A DNA stretch of 23,734 nt from contig DAOKZK010000036.1 in the NCBI GenBank assembly GCA_035325645.1, positions 1-23,734 on the forward strand, written 5' to 3'. The position numbers and the translations under genes were made by a program. Positions 16,334 through 23,693 of this stretch are shown here, piece after piece (position 1 is the stretch's first letter; every line of letters starts with the position of its first letter). Source of the stretch: Macondimonas sp035325645. Lineage in GTDB: Bacteria; Pseudomonadota; Gammaproteobacteria; UBA5335. The notes below the pieces were generated by a model. It did not search any database, was not told where the DNA came from, and worked only from the letters and a program-made list of their open reading frames with translations.

Positions 16334-17461
16334 ATGACCCAGCCCGGCGCCAAGCCTGCGCATCCGTTCGATCTGACGCTCACCGACGAGCAGCGCATCA
16401 CGCGCGAAACCATGCAGCGTTTCGCCGAAACCGTCATCAAGCCCCAAGCCCGCGCCATCGACGAATCCGGCGAGATTCCGGCCGACCTGCTGCAGCAGGC
16501 CCATGAACTGGGCATCACCCTGCTGCCGGTGCCGGAAGAACACGGCGGCGCCGGTTCGCCCCGCTCCCCGGTGTCCAACGTGCTGATCGCCGAGGACCTG
16601 GGCAAAGGCGATATGGGATTGGCGCTGCACATCCTCGCGCCGCTCGGCTTCGTCAACCTGATCATCGATCAGGGCTCGGCAGCGCAGCAGGCCAAGTATC
16701 TGCCGATCTTCGCCGGTGAGTCCTTCGTTCCGGCCACGGTGGCCATCGCAGAACCCCGCGCCACCGCCGATGTACACTCCCTGCAGACCAAAGCCGTTGC
16801 CGAAGGCGGTGCCTACATCCTGAACGGCGTCAAGAGCATGGTGCCGCTGGCGGCCACGGCCGAACATTTCGCCGTCGTGGCCGAAGTGGACGGCGCAGGC
16901 CCGCAGGTGTTTCTGGTCGAGAAAGGCGCGCAGGGCCTGAGCGCGCAGGCGCAGGGTTATCTGGGCCTGCATGGCTTGGCCTTGGGTGTGGTCACCCTGG
17001 AAAACGTGCGTGTCGAGGCCTCGGCCCGGCTGGGCGAAGGCGAAAAGACCTTCGATTACCAGCGGTTGATCGACCTGTCGCGACTGGGCGCCTGCGCCGC
17101 CGCCGTGGGAACGGCCCAGGCGTTGCTGGAACACGTCACCCAATACGCCAATGAGCGCATTGCGTTCGGCGAGCCCATTTCCCATCGCCAGGCGGTGGCC
17201 TTCATGGTGGCCAACATTGCGATCGAACTGGACGGCATGCGCCTGATGGTCTGGCGTGCTGCGGCCCAAGCCGAACACGGCCTGGATTTCCATCGCCAGG
17301 CCCACCTCGCCTATATCAACTGCGCCGAGCGCATGATGCAGGTCGGGACCGACGGGGTGCAGATTCTCGGCGGCGCCGGGTTCCTGCGCGAGTACGCCGA
17401 GGAGATGTGGTATCGCAACCTGCGCGGTCTGGCCGTGCTGGAAGGCTGCTTCAACATCTGA
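16334..17461 (+). CDS. Acyl-CoA dehydrogenase family protein, C-terminally short
   Basis: 375-residue flavoprotein-family member, first of a tandem pair. The acyl-CoA dehydrogenase fold is clear: an N-terminal helical domain (FDLTLTDEQRITRETMQRFAE), a middle beta domain, and a C-terminal helical domain with RIAFGEPISHRQAVAFMVANI and QILGGAGFLREYAEEMWYRNLRG. The usual TEPGTGSD-type flavin segment reads AEPRATAD (139-146). A Glu (E370, in VLEG) aligns with the catalytic base of the family, but the protein stops five residues later, so the Gln-rich helix that normally follows the base and contacts FAD is absent. No frameshift explains this. The ATG at 16334 follows AGAGGA (16321-16326); an in-frame TTG at 16310 is less likely. 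The stop is 31 bases before the partner gene. The substrate is unknown. Confidence 0.87.
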   Translation: MTQPGAKPAHPFDLTLTDEQRITRETMQRFAETVIKPQARAIDESGEIPADLLQQAHELGITLLPVPEEHGGAGSPRSPVSNVLIAEDLGKGDMGLALHILAPLGFVNLIIDQGSAAQQAKYLPIFAGESFVPATVAIAEPRATADVHSLQTKAVAEGGAYILNGVKSMVPLAATAEHFAVVAEVDGAGPQVFLVEKGAQGLSAQAQGYLGLHGLALGVVTLENVRVEASARLGEGEKTFDYQRLIDLSRLGACAAAVGTAQALLEHVTQYANERIAFGEPISHRQAVAFMVANIAIELDGMRLMVWRAAAQAEHGLDFHRQAHLAYINCAERMMQVGTDGVQILGGAGFLREYAEEMWYRNLRGLAVLEGCFNI

Positions 17462-17492
17462 TCCGACCCGCCCGATTCTTGAGGATGATGCA

Positions 17493-18692
17493 ATGATTTA
17501 TCTCGAACTTCCGCCGAACGTCGCGAACATGCAGAAGATGGCCAACGGCCTCGCCAAGTCGATGTTTCGCCCCATCTCCCGCAAGTACGACAAGGCCGAG
17601 CACACGCCCCCGAAGGAACTCGACGCGCTGAAGTCCATGCTCGGCGGCAGTGGCGGCGGCATGGGCGGCCTCGGCGGTGGCGGCAAGGACAAGGAAGCCA
17701 AGCCCGGCGTCAAGAACGGCGGCAACATGATCGCCATCGCCGCCATGACCGAAATGTGCTGGGGCGACGCGGGGCTCGCGCTGGCCATTCCGGGTCAAGG
17801 CCTCGGCAATGCCGCCATCATGGCCGCCGGCACGCCGGAGCAGAAGGAAAAATTCGGCAAGTGCTGGGCCGCCATGGCCATCACCGAACCGGGCACGGGG
17901 TCGGACGCCGGCAACATCAAGACCACCGCCAGGAAGGACGGTGACGACTACATCATCAACGGCGAGAAGATCTACATCACCTCCGGTGGTCGCGCCAGCC
18001 ATGTGGTGGTGTGGGCCAATATCGATCCCAGCAAGGGCAAGGCCGGCATCAAGTCGTTCGTCGTGCCCAAGGATCTGCCGGGCGTGGAACTGGTGCGTCT
18101 GGAAAAGAAGATGGGCATCCGCGCCTCCGACACGGCCGCCATAACCTTCACCAACGTCCGCGTGCCCAAGGAAAACCTGTTGGGCTCGGAAGAAATCAAG
18201 GACAAGAAGGAAGGCTTCGGCGGGGTCATGCAGACCTTCGACAACACCCGCCCGCCGGTGGCCGCGATGTCCCTGGGCGTCTCGCGCGCCTCCCTCGACC
18301 TGACCAAGGAACTGCTGGCCAAGGAAGGGGTGATCATCGACTACAAGAAATCCCGCTGGACCAACGACGCCCTGCGCGCCGAGATCGAGTGGATGGAGTC
18401 GGAGTGGGAATCGGCCTATCTCCTGACCATGCGCGCCGCCTGGATGGCCGACAACGGGCAGCCCAATTCCAAGGAAGCGTCCATGTGCAAGGCCAAGGCT
18501 GGCCGCGTGGGCAACTACATCGTCCTGCGCTGTGTCGAGCTGACCCGCAACCTGGGCTACAGCGAAGTGCATCTGCTCGAGAAGTGGGCACGCGATCAGA
18601 AGATCCTGGACATCTTCGAGGGCACCCAGCAGATCCAGCAGCTCATCGTCGCCCGCCAGGTGCTGGGCAAGAGCTCCAAAGAGCTGCGCTGA
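17493..18692 (+). CDS. Acyl-CoA dehydrogenase, full-length partner
   Basis: 399-residue acyl-CoA dehydrogenase that should oxidise an acyl-CoA to the trans-2-enoyl-CoA using FAD. It has the canonical flavin segment TEPGTGSD (131-138), the middle domain YIINGEKIYITSGGRAS, and the catalytic Glu376 in FEGTQQIQQLIVARQVLG, all intact. Residues 51-63 form a glycine-rich loop (GGSGGGMGGLGGGG) followed by a charged stretch, inserted in the N-terminal helical domain; such a loop is unusual for the general family. The ATG at 17493 follows TTGAGGA (17479-17485). It lies 31 bases after the shorter dehydrogenase gene and ends before a strong terminator, so the two form a transcription unit. In mycobacteria adjacent dehydrogenase genes can encode alpha2-beta2 complexes; that may hold here, but is an inference. 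Confidence 0.92.
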   Translation: MIYLELPPNVANMQKMANGLAKSMFRPISRKYDKAEHTPPKELDALKSMLGGSGGGMGGLGGGGKDKEAKPGVKNGGNMIAIAAMTEMCWGDAGLALAIPGQGLGNAAIMAAGTPEQKEKFGKCWAAMAITEPGTGSDAGNIKTTARKDGDDYIINGEKIYITSGGRASHVVVWANIDPSKGKAGIKSFVVPKDLPGVELVRLEKKMGIRASDTAAITFTNVRVPKENLLGSEEIKDKKEGFGGVMQTFDNTRPPVAAMSLGVSRASLDLTKELLAKEGVIIDYKKSRWTNDALRAEIEWMESEWESAYLLTMRAAWMADNGQPNSKEASMCKAKAGRVGNYIVLRCVELTRNLGYSEVHLLEKWARDQKILDIFEGTQQIQQLIVARQVLGKSSKELR

Positions 18693-18737
18693 TGCCGCAG
18701 ATGGCAGATGTTCCCCACACCTGCCATCCTTGAACGC

Positions 18738-18769
18738 AAGCCTTGGCTGGATCCAGCCAAGGCTTTTTT
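18738..18769 (+). terminator. Rho-independent terminator after the acyl-CoA dehydrogenase pair
   Basis: A 28-base perfect palindrome (18738-18765, arms AAGCCTTGGCTGGA and TCCAGCCAAGGCTT) runs into six T residues (18764-18769), 46 bases after the dehydrogenase stop. The plus-strand T tract makes it one-directional. It insulates the downstream cyclase gene from read-through. Confidence 0.93.
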
Positions 18770-18862
18770 GTGGAATCCGGTTTTATCGGTTACGGTAAGA
18801 ATCGATGCCGCGTCCAAATCGACGTTGGGTCTCACCATTCGACGCCAGGGAGGGGCCGATCA

Positions 18863-20164
18863 ATGAACAATTGTCCGGTTCGCGAGCGAATCTCGGCATT
18901 TGCCTGGCCTGATGGATTGCCGGAGCGTATGTCGCCCGACGCTGAGAACGCGGCAGGTCTGGCATATCGACTGCGCATCGGGCGGCGCATCGCGCTGATC
19001 GGTGGGCTGTATTGGGTCCTGCTGGCCGTCTTGGCCGTGTTCGCTGCGGACCTTGGACTCATGCGTCGTCCGGTCGTGGATTTTGCGCCGATCATCCTCT
19101 CGGGATGGGTCTTGGCCGGGCTCACCAGTGCGGCAATCCGGCCATCGCTGCTGAGCCGGTTTCCGTTCCCCCTTTCCTGGCTCACGCCGGCGCTGATCGC
19201 GCTGAACCTGATCCTGATGTTGGCGGTGATCTCCCGTGATCGCTTCGGCTACTTCAGCGCGTTCGGCTGCCTGCTGGGGATGGTCACGATGCAGTGCTAT
19301 CTCGGCATTCATTTCGGCGCATGGGCCAGCCTGCTCGCAGGCGGTCTGGCGACCCTGCTGGTCCACGGCCTGTATCTCGCGCACGGCAACGACAGCCTGC
19401 TGACCCCCGAACAGGAGTTCATGTTCGTGGTCAGCGCGCTTGTCATCTCGGCCGTCATGGCAATGGCGAACAGTTTCCAGCGCAACCGTCGCCGGCGTCT
19501 GGCACGGCTCTACCGGCAGCAGGTCGAACAGACCCGGCTGATCCGCCAGCAGCAGCAAGCCCTTGATCTGCGCGCCCGCGAGCTGGTGCAGGTCAATGAA
19601 CGGCTGCGACTGGCTTCATTGTCGGACGGCTTGACCGGTGTCGCCAACCGGCGTTCCTTCGACGAAAGCCTGCAACGCGAATGGCTGCGCCTGGTGCGCA
19701 GCCAGGAGCGGACGGCGCAGCGTCAGAACGACATGGGCACGACCAACGGACTGGCCTTGCTGCTGATCGACATCGATGCCTTCAAGGCCTACAACGATCT
19801 GTATGGGCACGTCGCCGGCGACGAGTGCCTGTGTCGCGTCGCGCGTGCCATCCGTGGCGCGACCTTGAGGGCGGGAGATGTCACGGCGCGCTACGGCGGA
19901 GAGGAATTCGCCGTGCTCCTGCCGGATACGACGCTCGAGGGCGCCGAACGGGTTGCGCGCCGACTCATGACCCATGTCGAGGCGCTGCAGATCGTGCATG
20001 ACGACTCACCCGTATCGGGATGGGTGACCGTCAGTGTCGGTCTGACGCACATGAGCGCACAAGCGCCGATCCAGCCGTCCGCGTTCCTCAAGCTCGCGGA
20101 CGAGGCGCTCTATCTGGCCAAGAATCACGGCCGCAACCGGATCATGGTGCGCCTGCCGGAGTGA
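18863..20164 (+). CDS. Membrane diguanylate cyclase (GGDEF domain)
   Basis: 433-residue inner-membrane protein predicted to make cyclic di-GMP from GTP. The N-terminal half has six likely membrane helices (about residues 43-62, 73-92, 106-124, 129-147, 151-171 and 185-204), then an Arg/Gln-rich linker (205-250) that may form a coiled coil. The GGDEF domain starts near LTGVANRRSFDE, has the metal site LLLIDIDAFKAYNDLYGH, and carries the active signature GGEEF at 345-349. An inhibitory I-site RxxD is present at R336-D339, so product feedback is expected. The ATG at 18863 is preceded by AGGGAGGGG (18847-18855); an in-frame TTG at 18743 falls inside the upstream terminator and is rejected. The sensed signal is unknown. 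It is convergent with tal. Confidence 0.92.
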   Translation: MNNCPVRERISAFAWPDGLPERMSPDAENAAGLAYRLRIGRRIALIGGLYWVLLAVLAVFAADLGLMRRPVVDFAPIILSGWVLAGLTSAAIRPSLLSRFPFPLSWLTPALIALNLILMLAVISRDRFGYFSAFGCLLGMVTMQCYLGIHFGAWASLLAGGLATLLVHGLYLAHGNDSLLTPEQEFMFVVSALVISAVMAMANSFQRNRRRRLARLYRQQVEQTRLIRQQQQALDLRARELVQVNERLRLASLSDGLTGVANRRSFDESLQREWLRLVRSQERTAQRQNDMGTTNGLALLLIDIDAFKAYNDLYGHVAGDECLCRVARAIRGATLRAGDVTARYGGEEFAVLLPDTTLEGAERVARRLMTHVEALQIVHDDSPVSGWVTVSVGLTHMSAQAPIQPSAFLKLADEALYLAKNHGRNRIMVRLPE

Positions 20165-20181
20165 TCATGCCGGAGGGATCA
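20154..20181. repeat. 14-bp tandem direct repeat across the diguanylate cyclase stop
   Basis: TGCCGGAGTGATCA (20154-20167) is followed directly by TGCCGGAGGGATCA (20168-20181), identical at 13 of 14 positions. The first copy contains the cyclase stop TGA (20162-20164). It looks like a local tandem duplication; no function is apparent. Confidence 0.75.
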
Positions 20182-20201
20182 TCATGACGCCGGCGTGTCC
20201 A

Positions 20202-21161
20202 TCATCCCGTGCGCTGCGCGATGAGCCCCTCCAGCTTGACAGCATCGACGGCGAAGCGGCGGATGCCCTCGGCGAGCTTTTCGGTGGCCATGGCATCCTC
20301 GTTGAGCATCCAGCGGAAACGGCTTTCCGACACATCCAGACGCTCGAGCCCGGCAGCCGCCGCACCGGCAGGATCGAGCCGCCGCGGCAGGGGATCGGTA
20401 CATGACTCGAGTTCGGCCAGCAGCGTGGGGGCGATGGTGAGCAGGTCGCAACCCGCCAAGGCAGTCACCTGCCCGACATGGCGAAAGCTCGCCCCCATGA
20501 TCTGGGTTTCGTAACCGAATTTCTTGAAATAGTTGAAGATGGTCGTCACCGAACGCACCCCGGGATCCCTTTCGGGCGCATAAGCCGCCACGCCCTCATG
20601 CTGGCGATACCAGTCGGTGATGCGGCCCACGAAGGGCGATATCAGGCGCACGCCGGCCTCCGCGCAGGCCGCCGCCTGCGCCAGGCAGAACAGCAGCGTC
20701 ATGTTGGAGTGGATGCCTTCGCGTTCCAGAACCCGCGCGGTCTCGATTCCCTCCCAAGTGCTGGCCAGCTTGATCAGCACGCGCGCGCGGTCGACACCCG
20801 CCGCTTCGTAAAGGGCGATCAGCCGGCGTGCCTTGGCGAGGCTGGCGGCGACATCGAAGGACAACCGGGCATCGACTTCGGTCGAGACCCGGCCCGGTAC
20901 GATGCGCAGGATTTCCACGCCAAAGTTCACGGCCAGCTTGTCCATCGCCGCATCCAGACGCTGCGCCGCTGTGCCGCTTTGACGTTCGCCAAAGCGGACC
21001 GCATCGTCCATCAGATGCTGATACGCTGCCTGACCGGCTGCGGCGAGGATCAGGGACGGATTGGTCGTGGCATCGGTCGGGCGGTAGCGGGCGATTGCCT
21101 CGATGTCGCCGGTGTCGGCGACGACCGTGGTGTAGGCGCGCAACTGTTCCAACTGGTTCAT
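20202..21161 (-). CDS. tal: Transaldolase
   Basis: Cytoplasmic enzyme of the non-oxidative pentose phosphate pathway that moves a dihydroxyacetone unit between sugar phosphates. The 319-residue length matches TalB-type enzymes (about 317). Visible motifs are TDATTNPSLIL (29-39), the Schiff-base Lys131 in VLIKLASTWEG, HSNMTLLFCLAQAAACAEAG, and ISPFVGRITDWYR. The start is the ATG at 21161, giving MNQLEQLRAYTTVVADTGD; longer in-frame extensions to 21215 are not conserved. AGGAGA lies about 10 bases upstream of this ATG. It is the last gene of a probable operon DUF3592-tatD-tal, with 58 bases after tatD, and converges on the diguanylate cyclase gene. Confidence 0.96.
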   Translation of the reverse strand: MNQLEQLRAYTTVVADTGDIEAIARYRPTDATTNPSLILAAAGQAAYQHLMDDAVRFGERQSGTAAQRLDAAMDKLAVNFGVEILRIVPGRVSTEVDARLSFDVAASLAKARRLIALYEAAGVDRARVLIKLASTWEGIETARVLEREGIHSNMTLLFCLAQAAACAEAGVRLISPFVGRITDWYRQHEGVAAYAPERDPGVRSVTTIFNYFKKFGYETQIMGASFRHVGQVTALAGCDLLTIAPTLLAELESCTDPLPRRLDPAGAAAAGLERLDVSESRFRWMLNEDAMATEKLAEGIRRFAVDAVKLEGLIAQRTG

Positions 21162-21186
21162 ACCGGGCTGCTCTCCTGGGATCGGT

Positions 21187-21213
21187 TCAAAACGCGCCGG
21201 CCATTTACCCGGC
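21187..21213 (-). terminator. Weak hairpin with T run in the tatD-tal gap
   Basis: On the minus strand GCCGG (21213-21209), an 8-base loop and CCGGC (21200-21196) are followed after a few bases by TTTT (21192-21189). The stem is short, so at best it attenuates transcription into tal rather than ending it. It overlaps one copy of the ATGCCGGGT motif. Confidence 0.25.
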
Positions 21214-21219
21214 ATCGGC

Positions 21220-22065
21220 TCATTCGGTCATGGCGATCGGTGCGGGTTCCGCTGAATCTGATCTCACCTGCCCGACAGTCCAGCGAAAGAAGCGCTGGGC
21301 ATTGGCGGTCGTCTGTCGAGCCAGCGATTGTGCTTCTTCACCACGGGCGCGGGCCACAGCCTCCAGGACGTGCGGCAGGAACGCCGGCTCATTGCGGCCG
21401 TCCCGCGGCCTGGGGCGCAGATCGCGCGGCAAGAGATACGGGCAGTCGGTTTCGATCATCAGCCGCTCTGCGGGGATGTCGCGCACCAGTTCCAGCAGAT
21501 GCCGCCCCCGCCGTTCATCGCAGATCCAGCCCGTGATGCCGATGTACAGATCGAGGTCGAGGTAGGCATGCAGCGCGGCGCGCTCGCCGGTAAAGCAATG
21601 CACGACCGCGTCCGTCAATGCATCGCGCGCGGCCCGGATCATCGGCAGAAAGCGGCCATGGGCCTCACGTTCGTGAAGGAACAGAGGCAGGCGATGGCGC
21701 GCCGCCTGTTCCAGGTGCCACTCGAAGACGCGTTCCTGCATCGGGCGCGGAGAGAAATCGCGGAAAAAATCCAGTCCGGTTTCGCCGATCGCGACCGTTT
21801 CCGGCGCGGTCCACAGGTGTGCCAGTTCATCGAGCTGCGCCGTGCCGTGTGCGACCGCATGATGGGGGTGAACCCCGGCGGTACAGCGCAACAGCTCGGG
21901 ATGGGAGCGGGCGAGGGCGAGCGCCTTGACGCTGCAGGTGAGCGAACTGCCGGTGACCACCATGCCGGCGACGCCGACCGCCTTGGCGCGAGCGAGCACG
22001 GCTTCGCGATCACTGTCGAAGGCATCATGGGTCAGGTTGGCGCCGATATCCACCAGGTCCATCAT
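21220..22065 (-). CDS. tatD: TatD family metal-dependent deoxyribonuclease
   Basis: 281-residue member of the TatD metallohydrolase family, metal-dependent 3'-5' DNases linked to DNA repair and turnover. The N-terminus LVDIGANLTHDAF is the TatD-proper type rather than the YcfH/YjjV HxH type. Other metal or active-site segments are TAGVHPHHA, AIGETGLDFFRDFS, LFLHEREAHGRF, VVHCFTGERA, IGITGWICDERRG and ETDCPYLLPRDL. The start was set at 22065 because it overlaps the stop of the upstream DUF3592 gene in ATGA (22065-22062), a translational-coupling arrangement, and gives the family N-terminus; a second Met follows directly. It is not next to tatABC, as is common outside enterobacteria. Confidence 0.93.
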   Translation of the reverse strand: MMDLVDIGANLTHDAFDSDREAVLARAKAVGVAGMVVTGSSLTCSVKALALARSHPELLRCTAGVHPHHAVAHGTAQLDELAHLWTAPETVAIGETGLDFFRDFSPRPMQERVFEWHLEQAARHRLPLFLHEREAHGRFLPMIRAARDALTDAVVHCFTGERAALHAYLDLDLYIGITGWICDERRGRHLLELVRDIPAERLMIETDCPYLLPRDLRPRPRDGRNEPAFLPHVLEAVARARGEEAQSLARQTTANAQRFFRWTVGQVRSDSAEPAPIAMTE

Positions 22066-22772
22066 GCTGACTCGGTGTGGCGGCGCGCCCGGTGCAGACG
22101 GACGAAGTGCAGGGCAATGGCAAGCGGTACCAGACCACTCAGGCCATAAATCGGCAGCACCACCCAGACCGTCCAGGGATAGGGCGGTGGTTGGTGATGC
22201 AGATAATGCCCCCACGCCAAGGCGCCACCGAGTTGCCAGACCACGGCGCAGGCCAGGGCCGCGATGGCGCGCGTTCGCGGCGGCGGTTCGGTCTGGCTGC
22301 CGTAGCGACCCTGCCAGCGCGACAGCGCCAGGCCCACGGCCAGAAGCGCCACGCCCATGAGCGCGAAGACATAGGGTCCAAAGGCCAGATCGACGCGCAG
22401 AAAGGTGCGATCGGGCAGAGCGGGATTGTAGTAGGCCGTGACGGATTCCCCGGGCGCGTAGGGGGTAATTGCCGCTTCGGCCGCCGCGCGCGAGCGCGGG
22501 GCGCGCCGTGAGAACAACTGGTCCGTTCGGATCACCTCGTTGCCCATGCGGAATCGATAGGCGACGAAGGGCAGGAATCGTCCATCCTCGGCGGCGCGGA
22601 CCCCGCGATCGATGACTTCAGCCGTTACCGGGGCAAAGCCTTCGAGCTGACGGACCTGCAGGACGATCCGTTGCATTCCGATGAACAGCAGGATCACGCT
22701 GGACACGACACAGACCAGAAGCAGGCGGCGTTGAAGCTGTGCGGATGGAGATGCGGCCGGCGACACGGTCAT
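22062..22772 (-). CDS. DUF3592-like membrane protein of unknown function
   Basis: 236-residue integral membrane protein. There is an N-terminal membrane helix (around residues 16-34, LLLVCVVSSVILLFIGM), then a beta-rich soluble region (FAPVTAEVIDRGVRAAEDGRFLPFVAYRF and VTAYYNPALPDRTFL). Three more helices follow near PYVFALMGVALLAVGLAL, AIAALACAVVWQLGGALAW and VWVVLPIYGLSGLVPLAI. The A-x-V-x-x-R...P-x-V-x-Y-x-F and AYYNP pattern between helices is that of DUF3592 proteins. No enzymatic motif is visible and the function is unknown. No clear Shine-Dalgarno precedes the ATG at 22772. Its stop overlaps the tatD start, so it is the first gene of a probable operon with tatD and tal. Confidence 0.75.
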   Translation of the reverse strand: MTVSPAASPSAQLQRRLLLVCVVSSVILLFIGMQRIVLQVRQLEGFAPVTAEVIDRGVRAAEDGRFLPFVAYRFRMGNEVIRTDQLFSRRAPRSRAAAEAAITPYAPGESVTAYYNPALPDRTFLRVDLAFGPYVFALMGVALLAVGLALSRWQGRYGSQTEPPPRTRAIAALACAVVWQLGGALAWGHYLHHQPPPYPWTVWVVLPIYGLSGLVPLAIALHFVRLHRARRHTESA

Positions 22773-22813
22773 GAAGGGGTGGGCGTGGTTGACGGAGGCT
22801 TATTGTGGCACGG

Positions 22814-22892
22814 ATGCCGGGTCGCCTCTATATTCAAAACGTTGCCCATACCCCCGCTCTTATATTAAATTAGTCAATCGACCACCCGGCAT
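22814..22892. repeat. Spaced 9-bp inverted repeat flanking the tetR promoter region
   Basis: ATGCCGGGT (22814-22822) and its reverse complement ACCCGGCAT (22884-22892) face each other across 61 AT-rich bases in the gap between the divergent DUF3592 and tetR genes. A third copy lies on the minus strand at 21215-21207 upstream of tal. These could be regulator binding sites; the assignment is a guess. Confidence 0.45.
22842..22870 (+). promoter_or_regulatory. Candidate tetR promoter
   Basis: TTGCCC (22842-22847), a 17-base spacer and TTAAAT (22865-22870) lie about 37 bases before the tetR ATG. Each box matches 4 of 6 consensus positions, and the region is markedly AT-rich for this window. Confidence 0.35.
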
Positions 22893-22906
22893 GCATAGCG
22901 ACAACC

Positions 22907-23572
22907 ATGGCGTCCATCCAGAAACCTGCCGTCCTTGACCTGGAAACCCGCGAGCGGATCCTTCAGACCGCTTTCGAGATGTTCGGTCGTTTCGGCTATG
23001 ACGGCGTATCGATCGATCAGATCTCCAAGGCCTGCGGTCTCAGCAAGGGCGCGATGTACTGGTACTTCCGCAACAAGGAAGCCCTTTTCGTCGAGTGCGT
23101 CAAGCGTTTGCGCAAGCTGTTCGTGGCGCACATCTACGGGCCCATGGCCGGCGCCGACGATCCAAAGGAACAGATGCTGAAGTTTTTTCAGGGCATCGAA
23201 AGCATCCTGCAGGATTCCGAGAATCTGCAAAGCGTCTCGGGGCTGTTGATCGGCGTGGGGCGGGTCGATCGCGATCTGATCAAGGATTTTCGGACCCGGG
23301 CGCGCCGGGACGCCGAACGCTTTCTGGCCGGCATCCTGGACAATGGCCGCGCGTCAGGCCAGTTCCGTTTCGTGGGGGAAGCCCTGCCGGTCGCGCGGGC
23401 GCTGTTCATCGTGCTCGAAGGCTGTCTGGTCCAGGCGCGTACCGACACGGCCGAGCAGACGGCCGACGCCGTGCATCGGCTCGCTTTGGGCTTTTTCCTG
23501 GCTTGCGGTGCCAAGCCGCCCGCCGAATTGGGCTACGACGCGCTGCTGGCCGCCACGCCGACGCTTTCTTGA
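22907..23572 (+). CDS. TetR/AcrR-family transcriptional regulator
   Basis: 221-residue repressor-type protein. The N-terminal helix-turn-helix (about residues 14-60) is typical: ETRERILQTAFEMFGRFGYDG, then SIDQISKACGLSKGAMYWYFRNKEAL. The C-terminal ligand-binding domain is helical and gives no clue to its ligand. The ATG at 22907 gives a normal family N-terminus. It is divergent from the DUF3592-tatD-tal genes and followed in the same direction by another gene with its own promoter, so either side could be a target, as could its own promoter. Its stop codon TGA (23570-23572) lies inside the TTGACA of the next promoter. Confidence 0.92.
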   Translation: MASIQKPAVLDLETRERILQTAFEMFGRFGYDGVSIDQISKACGLSKGAMYWYFRNKEALFVECVKRLRKLFVAHIYGPMAGADDPKEQMLKFFQGIESILQDSENLQSVSGLLIGVGRVDRDLIKDFRTRARRDAERFLAGILDNGRASGQFRFVGEALPVARALFIVLEGCLVQARTDTAEQTADAVHRLALGFFLACGAKPPAELGYDALLAATPTLS

Positions 23573-23598
23573 CATGTCTGCGGGGCGATTCCTATAGT
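23569..23598 (+). promoter_or_regulatory. Near-consensus sigma70 promoter for the last gene
   Basis: TTGACA (23569-23574), an 18-base spacer and TATAGT (23593-23598). The -35 matches 6 of 6 and the -10 matches 5 of 6 consensus positions, making it the best promoter in the window. The -35 box overlaps the tetR stop codon. Transcription would start near 23605, leaving a leader of about 90 bases. Confidence 0.75.
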
Positions 23599-23693
23599 GG
23601 GACCCCACCGTTCCCCGGGCCCTTGCGGATGCCCGGCCATCCGGATGAATGCCCGCGGTGACGCGACCCTGCTCCGCTTCCACAGGAAGAGAC

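Noticed and set aside
17440..17492. Possible frameshift truncating the first acyl-CoA dehydrogenase
   Set aside because: None of the three frames after the stop encodes the missing TQQIQ-like helix, and a ribosome-binding site for the next gene follows at once, so the short end looks natural.
22806..22812. TGGCACG resembling a sigma54 -24 element before tetR
   Set aside because: The required GC of the -12 element is not at the correct distance.
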